In this document: positions 1 through 7,034 of the stretch, in pieces
How positions within the stretch are numbered: position 1 is the first letter of the stretch
How the letters are laid out: each line of letters begins with the position of its first letter
Source: Patescibacteria group bacterium
GTDB lineage: Bacteria; Patescibacteriota; Microgenomatia; UBA10105
Direction of reading: 5' to 3'
NCBI GenBank assembly: GCA_003524845.1
Contig: DQGR01000101.1
Span: 1,494-31,677 of the forward strand
Length of the DNA: 30,184 nucleotides
Program-made: the position numbers and the translations under genes
Notes under the pieces: generated by a model
Seen by the model: only the letters and a program-made list of their open reading frames with translations
Database searches by the model: none
Told to the model about the DNA's origin: nothing

Positions 1-415
1 GTTTATCTGGCCGCTGTGTATCAACTCCTTCAAAAACGATCTTTAACACCACTTGCGCTGGAGATGGTCTGGGTGTTGGTGTCGGAGTTGGTGACGGCGA
101 CGACACAGGTGTTGCAGTTGGTGTGGGAGTTGGCGGGATTGTAGGTGAGGGTGATGGACTTGGCGATGGCGTCGGTGACGGAGTGGGCGATGGCGAAACA
201 GTTGGTGTGGGTGTAGGAGTTGGGGAAGGCAAGGTAATCGTAAAATTGACGATACATTCTGGCACTGGACTGCCTTCGAGCGCTTGGGGTTTTGATTCAG
301 GCGCAGTCGGCGCCACTGGTCGTTGCTGTGCTAACCGATAAACGGTTAACAAAATTAGTCCACCAAGGACAAAACTAAATAGCGCAACTACAACGTACTG
401 AGCAGTTTTATTCAT
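1..415 (-). CDS. Membrane-anchored Pro/Thr/Ser-stalk surface protein, 3' end outside window
   Basis: The frame read from an ATG at 415 stays open to the window edge (about 138 codons). It starts MNKTAQYVVVALFSFVLGG, a single transmembrane anchor at about residues 8-27. A short PVAPTAP linker, one Cys in 'PECIVNFTITLP' and a long low-complexity (P/S/T)P stalk at about residues 62-118 follow. The stalk ends in 'AQVVLKIVFEGVD', probably the first strand of an outer domain that lies outside the window. The anchor matches the minus-strand protein at 4716-5519 at 24 of 43 residues, so the two are paralogues. The family and ligand are unknown; an extracytoplasmic anchored protein is inferred. Other frames over the stalk give Gly/Val-rich artefacts and should be ignored. 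Confidence 0.75.
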   Translation of the reverse strand, partial: MNKTAQYVVVALFSFVLGGLILLTVYRLAQQRPVAPTAPESKPQALEGSPVPECIVNFTITLPSPTPTPTPTVSPSPTPSPTPSPSPSPSPTIPPTPTPTATPVSSPSPTPTPTPRPSPAQVVLKIVFEGVDTQRPDK

Positions 416-517
416 GCACCTCAAGATCTTCAACCTGAAGACAACTTATATCATCGTAAAAGGTCTGATAATTGATTGCAAGTAGTAATTTTTGCCGTAA
501 TTCAACTAGTGTTCCTG

Positions 518-526
518 TGCTATGAT
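518..526 (+). promoter_or_regulatory. Extended -10 element of the helicase gene
   Basis: TGcTATGAT lies 18 nt before the ATG at 545, with an AAGG stretch between. No convincing -35 box is visible at the right distance, which is typical of extended -10 promoters. Confidence 0.45.
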
Positions 527-544
527 CGAAAGGCATATTTTTTT

Positions 545-2338
545 ATGAATAACGGACTTAATTCCCAACAACAAACGGCGATAAAATGGACTGAGGGGCC
601 AGTCTTGATACTTGCCGGCGCCGGGTCCGGTAAAACCCGGGTCCTCACGCACAAAGTCGCCTATTTAATTGGGAAAAAACACCTTCCCGCTTCCCAGCTG
701 CTTATGCTTACATTCACCAATAAAGCAGCTTTGGAAATGAAGATGCGCATCCGCCATCAGTTGCAAACCACAAATCAGGAATTGCCATTTGCCGGTACAT
801 TCCATGCGCTCTGTGCCAAGATACTGCGCCGGGATGGTACTGCGATCGGGAAACCGGCGGATTTTGTGATTTATGACAGTAATGAACAAAAAGAGGCGAT
901 GAAACTTACGCTCATTAAACTAAATATTTCACTGAAACAATATCACCCGGCAGCGATTTTACATATGATCTCGCAAGCCAAAAACGAACTAATCAGCGCA
1001 ACTCAGTATCCGCAGTATGCGCGGGGCCATTTTCAAACTCTCGTGGCTCAGGCTTATTCAACCTACCAGACTCTGCTTACCCACAGTCATGCGCTTGATT
1101 TTGACGATTTACTCATGTACACGGTGCAACTTTTCCAAGCGCAACCAGAAATTGCCCGCAAATATCAACAACAATTTCGCTATGTGCTGGTGGATGAGTA
1201 CCAGGACACCAATCACGCCCAGTTTATTCTGACACAACTACTTAGCGCAAAACATCGAAACCTGTGTGTGGTAGGTGATGCCAGTCAGTCAATTTATGCC
1301 TGGCGCGGAGCAAACGTTAAAAATATTTTAAATTTTCAGGCACATTACCCTGAGGCCAAAATTTTTAATCTGGAACAGAATTATCGCTCTACCCAGGTGA
1401 TTTTAGATGCGGCTTTTGCCGTTATTTCCAAAAATACAACGCATCCGGTGCTGAGGCTTTGGACCGACAAAACCGGCGGCAATCCAGTGACACTTTATGA
1501 AGCGCGCAATGAACAGGATGAGGCTCGGGAAATCCTGAAAAAAATCCAGGATCTGCAGGTGAACTTGCGTGACGCGGCAGTACTCTATCGCACCAATGCG
1601 CAATCCCGGGCCATCGAAGAAGTGTTATTGCATGAAGGCGTTCCGTATACCCTCGTGGGCGGAGTCGGCTTTTATGAACGTAAAGAAATTAAGGACGTCC
1701 TCTCATATCTCAAGTATATTTTTAACCCGCAGGATACGATTGCCCGGTTGCGGATCGAGAAAATTGGTAAAAAGCGGGCGCAGGCTTTTGATAGGTTGGT
1801 TACGTCGCTGCAAACTCAGGAAACCACCCTGCAACTTCTGGAAAAAATCCTGGTCACTACCGGTTACCTTGATTTGTTTAATGCGGCAATTGAAGAAGAT
1901 CTGGAACGGCTGGAAAATATTAAAGAGTTACGGAGTGTCGCGAGCCAATTTCCGCAGCTGGCAGAGTTTCTTGAAAACGTGGTCTTATCCGAATCTGCAT
2001 ATCGCCCGCATAAACAGGAACTGCATACCGATGCTTTGACACTTATGACCATGCATGCGGCCAAAGGGCTGGAATTTCCGGCGGTTTTCATGGTGGGCAT
2101 GGAAGAAGGTTTATTTCCGCATAGCCGGTCTCTGCTCTCAACCGATGAACTCGAAGAAGAACGTCGTTTGTGTTACGTCGGGATTACCCGCGCCAAACAA
2201 TCGTTATTTTTAACTTATGCGCGTAAACGCATGTATTTCGGCACCCGCACGCAAAATTCAGTCTCCCGTTTTATCGCCGATATCCCGGAGCGGATTCTGA
2301 AAGTGGAAGCTGACCCGGAAAGTTTGGTTATCTGGTAG
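545..2338 (+). CDS. UvrD/PcrA-type superfamily 1A DNA helicase, compact form
   Basis: An ATP-dependent 3'-5' DNA helicase for repair or replication. Visible motifs in order: Q motif near LNSQQQTAI, Walker A GAGSGKT (25-31), Walker B LVDEYQDT (about 214), GDASQSIYAWRG (about 243), NYRST (about 279), MHAAKGLEFP (about 502) and YVGITRAK near the end. I start at ATG 545 because an extended -10 and an AAGG box precede it, and the reading 23 codons further up begins with TTG and carries non-conserved residues. At 597 residues it is clearly shorter than typical UvrD/PcrA (over 700). The gap between NYRST and the GLEFP motif is reduced, implying a small 2B domain, and the C-terminal extension is missing. 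A second UvrD-like protein is encoded at 7105-10080. The family is certain; the precise orthologue (UvrD, PcrA or Rep) is not. Confidence 0.93.
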   Translation: MNNGLNSQQQTAIKWTEGPVLILAGAGSGKTRVLTHKVAYLIGKKHLPASQLLMLTFTNKAALEMKMRIRHQLQTTNQELPFAGTFHALCAKILRRDGTAIGKPADFVIYDSNEQKEAMKLTLIKLNISLKQYHPAAILHMISQAKNELISATQYPQYARGHFQTLVAQAYSTYQTLLTHSHALDFDDLLMYTVQLFQAQPEIARKYQQQFRYVLVDEYQDTNHAQFILTQLLSAKHRNLCVVGDASQSIYAWRGANVKNILNFQAHYPEAKIFNLEQNYRSTQVILDAAFAVISKNTTHPVLRLWTDKTGGNPVTLYEARNEQDEAREILKKIQDLQVNLRDAAVLYRTNAQSRAIEEVLLHEGVPYTLVGGVGFYERKEIKDVLSYLKYIFNPQDTIARLRIEKIGKKRAQAFDRLVTSLQTQETTLQLLEKILVTTGYLDLFNAAIEEDLERLENIKELRSVASQFPQLAEFLENVVLSESAYRPHKQELHTDALTLMTMHAAKGLEFPAVFMVGMEEGLFPHSRSLLSTDELEEERRLCYVGITRAKQSLFLTYARKRMYFGTRTQNSVSRFIADIPERILKVEADPESLVIW

Positions 2339-2546
2339 CTGATGAAGTGGCGGTGACCGATTCCGGGGAAGATGCAGTTTTAGGAAGTAAGACAAGCAGT
2401 AGTGTACCGATAACTGCCAGAATCGCACATCCCATTTCAATCGCAAGAATAAATCGCACCCATTTACTTTTTGGATAATTGAAAGAAAAAATATTGGGAA
2501 TCAGTCGCTCATCAAATGGCAGCATAGATGATGACTTTTTGCTCAT
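2328..2546 (-). CDS. Small single-pass membrane protein, unknown function
   Basis: 72 codons from ATG 2546. A TTG one codon upstream could also serve. The polar N-terminus (MSKKSSSMLPFDERL) is followed by a hydrophobic helix at about residues 35-56 (AIEMGCAILAVIGTLLLVLL) and a Ser/Thr/Ala-rich tail. The gene converges on the helicase and overlaps its stop by 11 bp. It fills most of the 332-bp gap between the helicase and the first FemAB gene. Its composition looks like a real membrane protein, but I recognise no family and see only a weak AAAGG before the start. Confidence 0.5.
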   Translation of the reverse strand: MSKKSSSMLPFDERLIPNIFSFNYPKSKWVRFILAIEMGCAILAVIGTLLLVLLPKTASSPESVTATSSATR

Positions 2547-2581
2547 CAACCTTTACTATACCACTTTTGTCAAAAATCAAC

Positions 2582-2630
2582 CAGGCAGTATACATTTGCT
2601 GCCTGTCCTGAGTCCCGCCAAGGTAGGACC
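2582..2630. repeat. Intergenic double hairpin repeat
   Basis: Two adjoining inverted repeats. CAGGCAG (2582-2588) pairs with CTGCCTG (2599-2605), and GTCCT (2605-2609) pairs with AGGAC (2625-2629) around a CCCGCCAAGG core. No T-run follows, so it is not a normal terminator. The CAGGCAG and CCCGCC words recur in the in-frame repeats of tatD and the second FemAB gene, which suggests a dispersed palindromic family. Confidence 0.5.
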
Positions 2631-2658
2631 AATGACCCCCAGATTTTAGCTTTTTTAG

Positions 2659-2664
2659 TATAAT
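2659..2664 (+). promoter_or_regulatory. -10 box, leaderless start of first FemAB gene
   Basis: TATAAT ends 6 nt before ATG 2671, so transcription should begin at or next to the start codon. No Shine-Dalgarno sequence is present. Confidence 0.6.
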
Positions 2665-2670
2665 TAACTT

Positions 2671-3702
2671 ATGCAAAAATATCATGTATTAACTGATTTA
2701 GACCGGATCCTCTATAACCAGATAGTTTCCCACCCGCTGCAGGCGTGGGAATGGGGCGAGTTTCGGCGTGCAACCGGAATTGAGGTAGTTCGCCTGGGTG
2801 CATTCACCAGTAAAAAACTGGTTTCCGGCTTGCAAGTTTCGTTCCACCGCCTGCCGCTACTTCCGTTTACCATTGGTTATCTACCTAAAGGACCAGAACC
2901 TACTGCAGAAATGATTACAGCGCTTACTCAACTTGGGAAAAAGCACAATGCTATTTTTATCAAACTTGAACCAAACGTGGAAAAGAAATCAGTAATCAGT
3001 AATCAGTTAACAGCAGTAAATCTTAGAAAATCACTGAAACCGCTGTTTACCAAGTATACGTTTTATCTCGATTTAACCAAATCTGAGAGTGAACTTTTGC
3101 AAGCCATGCATCCAAAAACTCGTTATAATATTAGGGTCGCCCAAAAACACGGGGTTACCATTCAAGAAGAAAATTCCGCAGAAGCATTTTCTAGATACTT
3201 GGAATTAACGCAGGAAACTATTAAACGGCAGGGCTTTTATGCCCATGATGAGAACTATCATCGAAAAATGTGGGATCATTTCTCACATCAACCTACAACT
3301 CACAACTCACAACTCACTACCCATTTACTGACTGCGCGTTTTCAGGGAAAAATTCTGGTTACCTGGATTGTATTTTTGTTCAATGGTATTCTCTACTATC
3401 CGTATGGCGCCTCTGCCAGTGAACACCGCGAAGTCATGGCTTCAAATCTGATGCTGTGGGAAGCGATGCGCTGGGGCAAAACCTATGGCGCAAAACTGTT
3501 TGATCTCTGGGGTACACCCGGACCTGACCCGAAACCAACTGATTCCTATTATGGCTTTCATCGTTTTAAGTTGGGATACGGACCAAAACTTATTGAATTT
3601 GTGGGAACGTATGATTTGGTTCTCAAACCAGTATATTATCAACTGTTTAATTTGGTTGACAGGCTGCGCTGGATAGTAATGAAACTAAAAGCTAATTTTT
3701 AA
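2671..3702 (+). CDS. FemAB/FemX-like peptidoglycan bridge aminoacyltransferase
   Basis: The 343-residue protein belongs to the FemAB group (tandem GNAT folds). This group uses aminoacyl-tRNA to extend the peptide side chain of lipid-linked peptidoglycan precursor at the cytoplasmic face of the membrane. Family features seen: N-terminal 'HPLQAWEWGEFRRATG', 'LDLTKSESELLQAMHPKTRYNIRVAQKHGV' split over residues 131-161, and a C-terminal 'DLWGTPGPDP', 'GFHRFKLGYGP' block. The start at 2671 is fixed by a TATAAT 6 nt upstream. Two in-frame tandem heptamer arrays encode poorly conserved stretches: SVISNQLT at about residues 107-114, and PTTHNSQLTT at about residues 208-217. A second FemAB-like gene follows directly, separated only by a repeat. 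The amino acid added is unknown. Confidence 0.85.
   Translation: MQKYHVLTDLDRILYNQIVSHPLQAWEWGEFRRATGIEVVRLGAFTSKKLVSGLQVSFHRLPLLPFTIGYLPKGPEPTAEMITALTQLGKKHNAIFIKLEPNVEKKSVISNQLTAVNLRKSLKPLFTKYTFYLDLTKSESELLQAMHPKTRYNIRVAQKHGVTIQEENSAEAFSRYLELTQETIKRQGFYAHDENYHRKMWDHFSHQPTTHNSQLTTHLLTARFQGKILVTWIVFLFNGILYYPYGASASEHREVMASNLMLWEAMRWGKTYGAKLFDLWGTPGPDPKPTDSYYGFHRFKLGYGPKLIEFVGTYDLVLKPVYYQLFNLVDRLRWIVMKLKANF
2987..3007. repeat. Tandem heptamer array in frame, AATCAGT x3
   Basis: Three perfect copies of AATCAGT inside the first FemAB gene. 21 bp equals seven codons, so the reading frame is preserved. Confidence 0.8.
3295..3315. repeat. Tandem heptamer array in frame, ACAACTC x3
   Basis: Three perfect copies of ACAACTC (cyclically AACTCAC) inside the first FemAB gene, coding TTHNSQLTT. 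Confidence 0.8.
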
Positions 3703-3706
3703 CCTC

Positions 3707-3776
3707 GTCATTGCGAGGAACGCAGTGACGAAGCAATCTCGTATGGGATTGCCGCGCCCTACGGGCTCGCAATGAC
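3707..3776. repeat. Palindromic repeat between the FemAB genes, supplying a start codon
   Basis: The outer arms GTCATTGCGAG (3707-3717) and CTCGCAATGAC (3766-3776) are perfect inverted repeats. Inside them GCAATC (3733-3738) pairs with GATTGC (3747-3752). The unit resembles the widely dispersed 'CGTCATTGCGAGGA...' bacterial repeats. It fills nearly the whole intergenic gap, and the ATG at 3772 lies inside its right arm. Confidence 0.75.
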
Positions 3777-4704
3777 AACAATAACTGATATTCGCCAATC
3801 TGCACGCTATGCCCAATTTATGCAAAGCCTGGGTTGGCAAGTGGAGGAAATTGACGGCATTAAAATCTTTATCAAACCTTTTCCCTTGATTGGCGCCACC
3901 ATTAAAATTCAGCGCGCTGATAAATTACCAGACATTAACAAACTGCACAAGTTGATGAAAAAGTATCACTGCCGTTCTATCTCCTTCGAACCTGATCTCT
4001 CTTTCCAACGACAAATGACTAACGACCAACGATTAAAGAATCCTTACTTACCTACTAAAACTATTCTCATTGATTTAACCACATCTGAAACCACAATTTT
4101 TAACCGTTTTTCCGAGGCCAAACGCCGAGCTGTGCGCCGAGCAGAAAAAGCTGGGGTAGTGGTTAAAGGATCTGACGATATTAATGAATTTATTAGCTTA
4201 AAAAATAAAACCGCTGGGCTTTTGGGCTTTCTCACCACCACTACCTTACAACCATTATGGAAAACATTTGCTCCAGACCAAACAACGGTTTTACTGGCAT
4301 ATTTTCCCGTCATTCCGAGTCCCGCCAATTCTAATATTCAAAATGAAGGCGGGATCGAGGAATCTCTTACATCCCAACTTGGAGTGAGAAAGATCCCTCC
4401 ACGCGCTCCGCTTGGTCGGGATGACAAGATTGTTGCCGGTATTCTCCTCCTCTTTCATAATAAAACCGCCTACTACTGGATCGCAGCTGCAACAGAAGCA
4501 GGGAAAAAATCCTTTGCTCCGACATTACTAGTTTGGGAAGCGCTTAAACTTGCAAAACAAAAAGGCTGCACAATTTTTGACTTTGAAGGTATTTACGACG
4601 AACGCTATCCGAATCTCAATAAAAACTGGCTGGGCTTTACGAAATTTAAAAGCGGGTTTGGAGGAAAATCTGCCTATTTCGTTCAACCTTTTACGGTTAA
4701 CTAA
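3772..4704 (+). CDS. Second FemAB/GNAT-like aminoacyltransferase carrying a repeat insertion
   Basis: 310 residues. 'DIRQSARYAQFMQSLGW' at the N-terminus, 'LIDLTTSETTIFNRF.EAKRRAVRRAEKAGV' at about residues 101-130, and the C-terminal 'FDFEGIYDERYP', 'GFTKFKSGFGG' match the FemAB/FemX pattern. A role in peptidoglycan bridge synthesis alongside the preceding gene is inferred. The only good start is ATG 3772, inside the right arm of a palindromic repeat; the next Met is residue 17. Residues 180-218 (VIPSPAN to APLGR) are encoded by a 117-bp repeat. Without it, the sequence around 'LLAYF' would run into 'DDKIVAGILLLFH', so the insertion is in frame and probably tolerated as a surface loop. Another tandem heptamer array lies at 4007-4034. 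Confidence 0.8.
   Translation: MTTITDIRQSARYAQFMQSLGWQVEEIDGIKIFIKPFPLIGATIKIQRADKLPDINKLHKLMKKYHCRSISFEPDLSFQRQMTNDQRLKNPYLPTKTILIDLTTSETTIFNRFSEAKRRAVRRAEKAGVVVKGSDDINEFISLKNKTAGLLGFLTTTTLQPLWKTFAPDQTTVLLAYFPVIPSPANSNIQNEGGIEESLTSQLGVRKIPPRAPLGRDDKIVAGILLLFHNKTAYYWIAAATEAGKKSFAPTLLVWEALKLAKQKGCTIFDFEGIYDERYPNLNKNWLGFTKFKSGFGGKSAYFVQPFTVN
4007..4034. repeat. Degenerate tandem heptamer array in frame, AAYGAYN x4
   Basis: AACGACA, AATGACT, AACGACC and AACGATT stand in tandem within the second FemAB gene (coding about QRQMTNDQRL). Confidence 0.7.
4309..4425. repeat. 117-bp palindromic repeat inserted in frame in the second FemAB gene
   Basis: The ends GTCATTCCGA (4309-4318) and TCGGGATGAC (4416-4425) are inverted with one mismatch. 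CCCGCC and GGCGGG, and GAGGAATCTC and GATCCCTC, form inner pairs. The block begins on a codon boundary and is 39 codons long. Its ends resemble the 'GTCATTCCGAG...TCGGGATGAC' class of dispersed repeats. Confidence 0.75.
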
Positions 4705-4722
4705 TAAGTACCGACTTATTTT
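4703..4722 (+). terminator. Hairpin at the FemAB / stalk-protein convergence
   Basis: AATAAGT-ACCG-ACTTATT followed by TT, overlapping the FemAB stop. The stem is AT-rich and short. It sits in the 11-bp gap between convergent genes and could act in both directions. Confidence 0.4.
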
Positions 4723-5519
4723 ATAAAGCCAACCCAACCAATAATTATGAAAATAACTGTCGCAGCTAGCACACCAACGGTTGGCCAAGTTGTACCTGCG
4801 ACGGGCGCTTTCGGAGTACTGGGAGGACTAGAAGAAGGGGACGGTAGTGATGTGACAATCGATGTCGATTGAGAAATCTCAGTCTGACTAGCTGGAGAAC
4901 TGAGATTGTTCCCCCCGGTGCCTGGTGTTGGTCTTGGTGTTGGAAGTAGTGTAGGCGATTGGCTTGGTGAAGGAATTATTGAAGGAATTATGGTAGCACT
5001 AATACTTGCAGAAGGAGTTACTGATGATAGGGGAGATGGAAAATTTGCAGTACAAAAGACATCAAGATCTTGACCAGGACCAAGCGTAATAATTAATACA
5101 TCACCGTCATATACTTCCAAAGAAATGTCAACATGTAGTTCTTTAGTACCATTTTCTAATGACGGCCATTCGTTGAGAGGTGGGTAGGTGAGCTCCAAGT
5201 AGAGATCACCGGTTTGATCAATATCGTAACGTTTGTATAGCTGCCGCGCGTTATTATCAAGAATAAATTGAACCTCAAACCATCCCCGAAGCCTCATATC
5301 TCCCACTCCGGTAGTAGTCACTATGTCGGTTTTAATTTCGTTGGAACACCAACCATAATCCTCAGGAATGTTGAGGGTAATTTCCGCAGCTTCTTCTTTC
5401 TTCGGCGCGGTTGGGGCAATGGGTTCCTTCTGGATGATCCGAGATACTGCCAAAAGAATCAATCCACCGAGTACAAAACTCAATAGTGCTAGGAGTGCGT
5501 GTCGCGTAGTTCGGTTCAT
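4716..5519 (-). CDS. Double-anchored surface protein with Ser/Pro-rich stalk
   Basis: 267 residues from ATG 5519. An N-terminal helix (about 8-25, containing SFVLGGLILL) matches the anchor of the protein at 1-415. A folded outer domain spans about residues 45-160, with Cys at about 58 and 155 that could form a disulfide. A Ser/Pro/Thr-rich stalk runs at about 160-235. A C-terminal 'KAPVAGTTWPT' precedes a second hydrophobic helix ending FIK. The P-x-A-G-x-T motif before a terminal helix looks like a sorting or archaeosortase-like tripartite signal, but the basic tail is minimal. The function is unknown. The IS insertion begins 89 bp upstream of its start and may have altered its promoter. Confidence 0.75.
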   Translation of the reverse strand: MNRTTRHALLALLSFVLGGLILLAVSRIIQKEPIAPTAPKKEEAAEITLNIPEDYGWCSNEIKTDIVTTTGVGDMRLRGWFEVQFILDNNARQLYKRYDIDQTGDLYLELTYPPLNEWPSLENGTKELHVDISLEVYDGDVLIITLGPGQDLDVFCTANFPSPLSSVTPSASISATIIPSIIPSPSQSPTLLPTPRPTPGTGGNNLSSPASQTEISQSTSIVTSLPSPSSSPPSTPKAPVAGTTWPTVGVLAATVIFIIIGWVGFIK

Positions 5520-5600
5520 GACTATACAATCGAAACTGCTATTGGTTGATAAAATTTAGACTATACCAAGTATATGAACTGTTAATTTAAATAACAAGTA

Positions 5601-5608
5601 AAAGAATC
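5601..5608. repeat. Left copy of the 8-bp target-site duplication
   Basis: AAAGAATC directly before the left inverted repeat, identical to 7060-7067. Eight bases is the duplication length known for IS1595-family elements. Confidence 0.9.
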
Positions 5609-5633
5609 GGCACTTATGTATTTACAACACGTA
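5609..5633. repeat. Left terminal inverted repeat of the IS
   Basis: Begins GGCACTT and contains ACACGTA at its inner end. Pairs with 7035-7059. Confidence 0.88.
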
Positions 5634-5648
5634 TATTTGTGGTATAAT
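5621..5648 (+). promoter_or_regulatory. Transposase promoter
   Basis: TTTACA (5621-5626), a 16-nt spacer and TATAAT (5643-5648), 9 nt before the transposase ATG. The -35 lies inside the left inverted repeat, so transposase binding could repress its own promoter (inference). Confidence 0.6.
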
Positions 5649-5657
5649 AAGGCTAAT

Positions 5658-6551
5658 ATGAATAAACTTAGCCTTAAGAAGTTTTTGCGTAAATATCCAC
5701 ATAATGACGCTTGCTTAGACGAGATATTTAAGCGTAAGTATTCCAACGGCGTAGACTGCGTAAGGTGCAAGAAAGTCACTAAATACTACAAAATAATTGG
5801 TCGTACTGCCTACTCTTGTGAGTTCTGCCGTACCCAAGTATTCCCCTTAGCAGGTACTATTTTTGAGAAAAGCACCATAGACCTTCGTTTATGGTTCTAT
5901 GCCATGTTTTTGATGATTAAGACGCGTTCTGGTGTATCAGCAAAACAGCTTGAGCGTGAGCTTGGAGTCTGTTACAAGACTGCTCACCGCATGTTTAAGC
6001 AAATTAGAACGCTTATGGATGAAAACGGTGGGGATATGCTCAAAGGGGATGTAGAAATTGACGAAACATATATTGGTGGAGCTGGTAAAAACAGACGCTA
6101 CGTTGCGCACTTTAATGAGAAAGAGAAACAAATTGTTATGGGCATGATTCAAAGAAGTGGTAAGGCGTACCTAAAACATATTCCTAATACTGGCAAGTGG
6201 ACACTGATTAAACACATCAAAGAAAATGTTGATCCAAAGGCTCGGATTATTACTGATCAGTTACCAGGATATACGCAGTTGGTTAAATATGGGTATAAAC
6301 ATGATTTTGTAAATCACAACGAAACGTATGTAAAAGGCGACATTCATACCCAAAACGCAGAAAGTATGTGGTCAAACTTAAAGCGGGGTATTTTTGGAGT
6401 CTATCGACATTGTTCAGAGCGATACTTGCAAAACTACGCCAATGAGTACGCATGGAGATACAACAACCGAGGGTTGGGCGATGGAATGTTTGATAAATTG
6501 CTTAATCAGGTTGTTTTGGTGAAAGTTTTGAAGGTTGGACAGCTCGTCTAA
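5658..6551 (+). CDS. IS1595-family DDE transposase
   Basis: 297 residues from ATG 5658. A longer reading from 5616 would start inside the inverted repeat, upstream of the promoter's -10 box. An N-terminal zinc ribbon (CVRC...CEFC, about residues 34-56) and a helix-turn-helix-like 'LERELGVCYKTAHRMFKQIR' are followed by the ISXO2-like catalytic core. The core has 'DVEIDETYIGG' (first Asp), 'IITDQLPGY' (second Asp) and 'HTQNAESMWSNLKRGIFG' (Glu in the NAE motif). All catalytic positions are present and no frameshift is seen, so the enzyme is probably active. It catalyses cut or copy transposition of the surrounding element. Confidence 0.95.
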   Translation: MNKLSLKKFLRKYPHNDACLDEIFKRKYSNGVDCVRCKKVTKYYKIIGRTAYSCEFCRTQVFPLAGTIFEKSTIDLRLWFYAMFLMIKTRSGVSAKQLERELGVCYKTAHRMFKQIRTLMDENGGDMLKGDVEIDETYIGGAGKNRRYVAHFNEKEKQIVMGMIQRSGKAYLKHIPNTGKWTLIKHIKENVDPKARIITDQLPGYTQLVKYGYKHDFVNHNETYVKGDIHTQNAESMWSNLKRGIFGVYRHCSERYLQNYANEYAWRYNNRGLGDGMFDKLLNQVVLVKVLKVGQLV

Positions 6552-6580
6552 GAAGCTCGTCAAAGTCTTTTTTTTCTATT

Positions 6581-6826
6581 TCAGGATTTTCGCTTATTCG
6601 CTTTTTTAGATGTTCGTTTTTTGGATTTAATTTTCTTTTTCGCATGAGGTAATTTTACCACATCCTGTTTGTCCTCTGGAATTTTCCACACAGCCCGAAT
6701 AAAAAGGAAACTCATCAAAAGAACTATCCCAAAAAGGAATACACCAGACAAAGTTAAATGCTCCATATTCTTGACAGCGATTCCCACAGCGGTTATACTG
6801 CCTATGGCTAAAGAAAATCTTTTCAT
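6581..6826 (-). CDS. Small membrane protein carried as IS passenger
   Basis: 81 residues from ATG 6826. One or two hydrophobic segments (about 5-20 and 26-48) are followed by a strongly basic tail rich in Lys (KKKIKSKKRTSKKANKRKS). The gene converges on the transposase and lies wholly inside the IS. A TATAAA sits 5 nt before the ATG, consistent with the leaderless style of the region. IS1595 relatives are known to carry passengers, but I recognise no family here. It could help DNA or membrane targeting, or be neutral cargo. Reality of the gene is moderately supported by composition. Confidence 0.5.
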   Translation of the reverse strand: MKRFSLAIGSITAVGIAVKNMEHLTLSGVFLFGIVLLMSFLFIRAVWKIPEDKQDVVKLPHAKKKIKSKKRTSKKANKRKS

Positions 6827-6840
6827 TTTGATTTATAAAG

Positions 6841-6867
6841 AATCTTCCTTGCAGGGAAGATTTTTTT
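6841..6867 (+). terminator. Rho-independent terminator inside the IS
   Basis: AATCTTCC (6841-6848), loop TTGCAG, GGAAGATT (6855-6862), then a continued T-run. Probably ends transposase transcription. Confidence 0.7.
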
Positions 6868-6927
6868 ATGTATTCATAATTACATCAAAAGATTTTATTT
6901 ATACGCAAATTTACCCCTTAAATACGC

Positions 6928-6975
6928 AAAAAGGACTGATCGCGACCACTATTTTGTTGGTCATCTGATCAGTCC
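6928..6975 (-). terminator. Rho-independent terminator on the minus strand inside the IS right end
   Basis: GGACTGATC (6933-6941) pairs with GATCAGTCC (6967-6975), with an inner GACCA/TGGTC stem. Read on the minus strand the stem is followed by TTTTT (6932-6928). It would stop transcription entering the IS from the helicase-nuclease operon. Confidence 0.7.
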
Positions 6976-7034
6976 GCTGGTTTTTCCACCTGGACTTGTT
7001 TACATCATTTTATGAGTCAAATTATAGAAGTCAA

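Noticed and set aside
61..240. Short repeated GGTGTTGGTGTC-like units as a possible CRISPR or satellite
   Set aside because: The period follows Pro-Thr/Ser codon pairs, there are no spacers and the units are irregular: it is stalk-coding sequence.
123..341. Gly/Val-rich plus-strand reading frame
   Set aside because: It is the antisense of the Pro/Thr/Ser stalk of the minus-strand protein. The low-complexity codons read both ways, and the minus frame has a clear anchor and a paralogue.
6669..6968. Plus-strand reading frame of 99 codons in the IS
   Set aside because: It runs through the terminator hairpin at 6841-6867 and opposes the better minus-strand ORF. Its composition is not protein-like.
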